A DNA stretch of 16,527 nt from the NCBI GenBank assembly GCA_023433775.1, contig JAEYTY010000058.1:1-16527 (forward strand), given 5' to 3'. Under the pieces are notes generated by a model. It had not been told where the DNA came from. It saw only the letters and a list, made by a program, of their open reading frames with translations, and did not search any database. The DNA comes from Pseudomonadota bacterium (lineage in GTDB: Bacteria; Pseudomonadota; Alphaproteobacteria; Rhizobiales; Devosiaceae). Position 1 is the first letter of the stretch; every line of letters starts with the position of its first letter. Shown piece after piece: positions 14,970 through 16,527 of the stretch. A program made the translations under genes and the position numbers.

Positions 14970-15221
14970 CTGGTTAGCCATTTCACAGACCTGTTCATCA
15001 ATCGCGAGCACCAGTTCAGCCTGGGCGTCGAAGAAAAAACCGGCTCGCACTACTTGTCCACGCTCATCACCAAGGATGGCTTGCATCACCTTGCCCAATA
15101 CGAGGCATACTATTGCATCGACGCCGAAGAGTTCACGCGCTTTCGCGACAATCCAGCTTCGGCAATGGAGTTCATCGATACCTGCCGCAGGAACGGGCAT
15201 CGGGATCGCCTGATCGGCTAG
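14970..15221 (+). CDS. Small conserved-looking protein with probable CTG start
   Basis: This frame encodes 83 residues (VSHFTDLFINREHQFSLGVEE, then HYLSTLITKDGLHHLAQYEAYYCIDAEEF split across motifs) ending in TAG at 15219-15221. The sequence resembles a family of small uncharacterised proteins with a FSLGVEE...YLS...YE.YY.ID pattern; I recall that pattern from memory. No ATG, GTG or TTG lies between the upstream in-frame stop (TAG at 14949-14951) and residue 33. A well-placed AGGAG (14959-14963) sits 6 bases before a CTG codon at 14970, so I take CTG as the start. There is no signal peptide or membrane segment, so it is probably cytoplasmic, unlike its neighbours. A frameshift or a missed start is the alternative. 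Confidence 0.6.
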   Translation: MVSHFTDLFINREHQFSLGVEEKTGSHYLSTLITKDGLHHLAQYEAYYCIDAEEFTRFRDNPASAMEFIDTCRRNGHRDRLIG

Positions 15222-15347
15222 TCGGCCACATCCGAGTAGCACCGCGTTCCCATCGATCGCATTCAGATAGGGGTCGCACCAAGAACGCACGGCGTTCGAT
15301 CGTCCTCTATGTATCGGTAGCCTCTTGCCCGCATCGAGGAATTCGCA

Positions 15348-15737
15348 ATGAAGCTGTTCACCGCCATCCTTCTCGCATGTGTTGCTGGCCCGGGCTTCGC
15401 TCAGGCGGCGGCCTATGACGGTTACGATGCCTGCATGGCGCAAAGCGGCGGCGTGACGGTGGCCATGCTCGATTGCATCGGCGCCGCCAGCGACCAGGCC
15501 CAATCCGCGATGGACGCGCTGCTGGCTGAACACCGACCGCTGCTGTCGTCTGAGCAGACCCGTGCGTTGGACGCCGCACAGCGGGACTGGCACACTTATC
15601 GGCAGTCAACCTGCAACGCGGCAGCGGCGTTGTGGGGCGACGGCAGCTTCGCGGCCGTGACGCAGGCCGATTGCTGGCTGGAATTGACCCAGGAGCGGCT
15701 TGACTGGCTGCAAGCCGTGCTGGCCGCCCCAGGCTGA
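15348..15737 (+). CDS. Exported LprI-family (DUF1311) protein
   Basis: This 129-aa protein has a signal peptide (FTAILLACVAGPGFAQA, cut near AQA-AA) and a domain typical of the LprI N-terminal family. The signs are YDACM near the start, AMLDCIGAA, the AAQRDWHTYRQSTC helix and a late ADCWLELTQERLDWL. Four mature cysteines (29, 43, 89, 109) match the two disulfides expected. Family members include a mycobacterial lysozyme inhibitor, but most are periplasmic proteins of unknown role, so I do not claim inhibition here. GAGGA lies 7 bases before the ATG. The ankyrin gene follows after 32 bp, so the two are probably one operon. Confidence 0.85.
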   Translation: MKLFTAILLACVAGPGFAQAAAYDGYDACMAQSGGVTVAMLDCIGAASDQAQSAMDALLAEHRPLLSSEQTRALDAAQRDWHTYRQSTCNAAAALWGDGSFAAVTQADCWLELTQERLDWLQAVLAAPG

Positions 15738-15769
15738 AATGATCAACCACCAAACCAGAGGAAATGGTC

Positions 15770-16432
15770 ATGATCGGGAAAAGGAGCCGAGCCCTCGCCG
15801 CCCTTTTGTTGATGTTCGCTTCGGCGGGGATGGCGACGGCAACTCTGGGCCAACAGAAAGCCGTCACACCGCTTATGTCCGAAACGCCAGAGGAGCTTTC
15901 CGCCAGTTTGCATAACGCCTTGACCGCCGAGAACGTGGCCGAGGTCCAAGCCGTGCTCGCTGCCGGTGCGGATCCGAACTCGATTGACCCGGGCGGCAAG
16001 ACTGCCGTGCACCGCGCCGCATTTGCCGATGATCCGCATCTGCTAGATATCGTCCTTGCTCATGGTGGGGATCCGAACGTGCGTGGAGTGGCGGGCACAA
16101 CCCCGCTGGTTGATGCTATCCTGGCGAGATCCTATTCCCTCGAGAAGGTGGAGAGGCTCTTGGCTGCAGGGGCAGATCCAAATCTAGCCGATCCGAATGG
16201 CGGCACGCCACTGCACGCCGCAGCCCGCACCAACAACGGCAAGGCGATCCTCATCCTGCTCAATGCCGGAGCCTCCCCGTTGGCGGAAACGGGTGGCACA
16301 ACCTTTCAGGCTTTCTATTTCGGCTACGACAGTTCAATTCTCAACGACCAGGCACTGGCCGACCGCCGCGAGATCAGAGATTGGCTCCGGCAAAACGGCA
16401 TCCCTCTCGATCCGCAAGCCGAGGCCGAGTAG
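15770..16432 (+). CDS. Exported ankyrin-repeat protein
   Basis: This 220-aa protein has a signal peptide (RALAALLLMFASAGMATA) followed by ankyrin repeats from about residue 45 to 190. The repeat hallmarks are VLAAGADPN, GGKTAVHRAA, VLAHGGDPNVRG, TPLVDAI, LLAAGADPNLADPNGGTPLHAAAR and LLNAGASPLAETGGTTFQA. Ankyrin repeats mediate protein-protein contacts; here in the periplasm the partner is unknown. The ATG at 15770 has GAGG 8 bases upstream; the ATG at 15764 is too close to that site. It is probably co-transcribed with the LprI-family gene 32 bp upstream, which suggests a functional pair. Confidence 0.9.
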   Translation: MIGKRSRALAALLLMFASAGMATATLGQQKAVTPLMSETPEELSASLHNALTAENVAEVQAVLAAGADPNSIDPGGKTAVHRAAFADDPHLLDIVLAHGGDPNVRGVAGTTPLVDAILARSYSLEKVERLLAAGADPNLADPNGGTPLHAAARTNNGKAILILLNAGASPLAETGGTTFQAFYFGYDSSILNDQALADRREIRDWLRQNGIPLDPQAEAE

Positions 16433-16439
16433 CGTCCTG

Positions 16440-16527
16440 CTACTGAGGGACGAAACGGATCGGCCCACGCTGGCCGGTCGGACAGAGGTTCTACTGGTCG
16501 ACCATCTCTGGGCAGTAGGATTGGCGG
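16440..16527 (-). CDS. C-terminal end of a minus-strand gene with an in-frame TAG
   Basis: Reading leftwards from the window edge, one frame gives RQSYCPEMVDQ, a TAG at 16491-16493, then NLCPTGQRGPIRFVPQ and a second TAG at 16440-16442. Both sides of the first TAG look like one continuous protein tail, each with a cysteine. The real C-terminus could be at either stop, or the first TAG may be a recent nonsense change from CAG. The second stop lies 7 bp from the stop of the convergent ankyrin gene. Too little is visible to name the protein. Confidence 0.4.

Noticed and set aside
14625..15593. 322-codon minus-strand open frame
   Set aside because: It runs antisense across three plus-strand genes (14316-14888, 14970-15221, 15348-15737) that have better protein-like sequence, family features or signal peptides. 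Its own translation is unrecognised and compositionally odd.
1..16527. CRISPR arrays, insertion-sequence transposases, rRNA
   Set aside because: I saw no regularly spaced direct repeats, no transposase motifs and no rRNA-like sequence in the window.

Overview
The window looks like GC-rich chromosomal DNA from a Gram-negative bacterium, most likely an alphaproteobacterium. This rests on the high GC content, an ECF sigma factor paired with a membrane protein, many Sec-type signal peptides with periplasm-style cysteine pairs, an LprI-family protein, and a tyrosine integrase beside a tRNA-Ser followed by a ParA/ribbon-helix-helix pair. The genus cannot be fixed from the sequence alone.

Region 1 (1-468) is the probable chromosomal flank. 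It holds the N-terminal piece of a minus-strand secreted protein and a tRNA-Ser(GCU) with an encoded CCA and a recognisable upstream promoter.

Region 2 (about 469-5715) is a mobile-element head. A 602-residue tyrosine integrase with all the catalytic residues I looked for lies just downstream of the tRNA. It is followed by a second, divergent tyrosine-recombinase-like protein, then a minus-strand parA-rhh operon with an ATGA overlap. Rare ATGCTAG/CTAGCAT motifs and two inverted repeats bracket that operon. About 850 bp with no convincing intact gene follows, containing possible gene debris and a MerR-type promoter-like dyad. I saw no second copy of the tRNA 3' end, so the right end of the element is probably outside the window.

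Region 3 (5716-16527) is a dense run of mostly unrecognised small genes, nearly all encoding exported or membrane proteins. Two paralogous secreted proteins (365 and 376 aa) face each other at 5716-6813 and 10421-11551. Between them lie an ECF sigma factor, a translationally coupled single-span membrane protein that is its likely anti-sigma factor, and several small cysteine-containing exported proteins. Further right are two small membrane proteins, a secreted protein, a secreted protein with a PASTA-like motif, another secreted protein, a short gene that appears to start at CTG, an LprI-family protein and an exported ankyrin-repeat protein. The window ends in the C-terminus of a minus-strand gene with an in-frame TAG.

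The sigma/anti-sigma pair is the only regulator in region 3, so it may control some of these envelope genes; that is inference. The most unusual items are the inverted paralogous pair around the cysteine-free anti-sigma candidate, the par-associated repeats, and the CTG-start gene.
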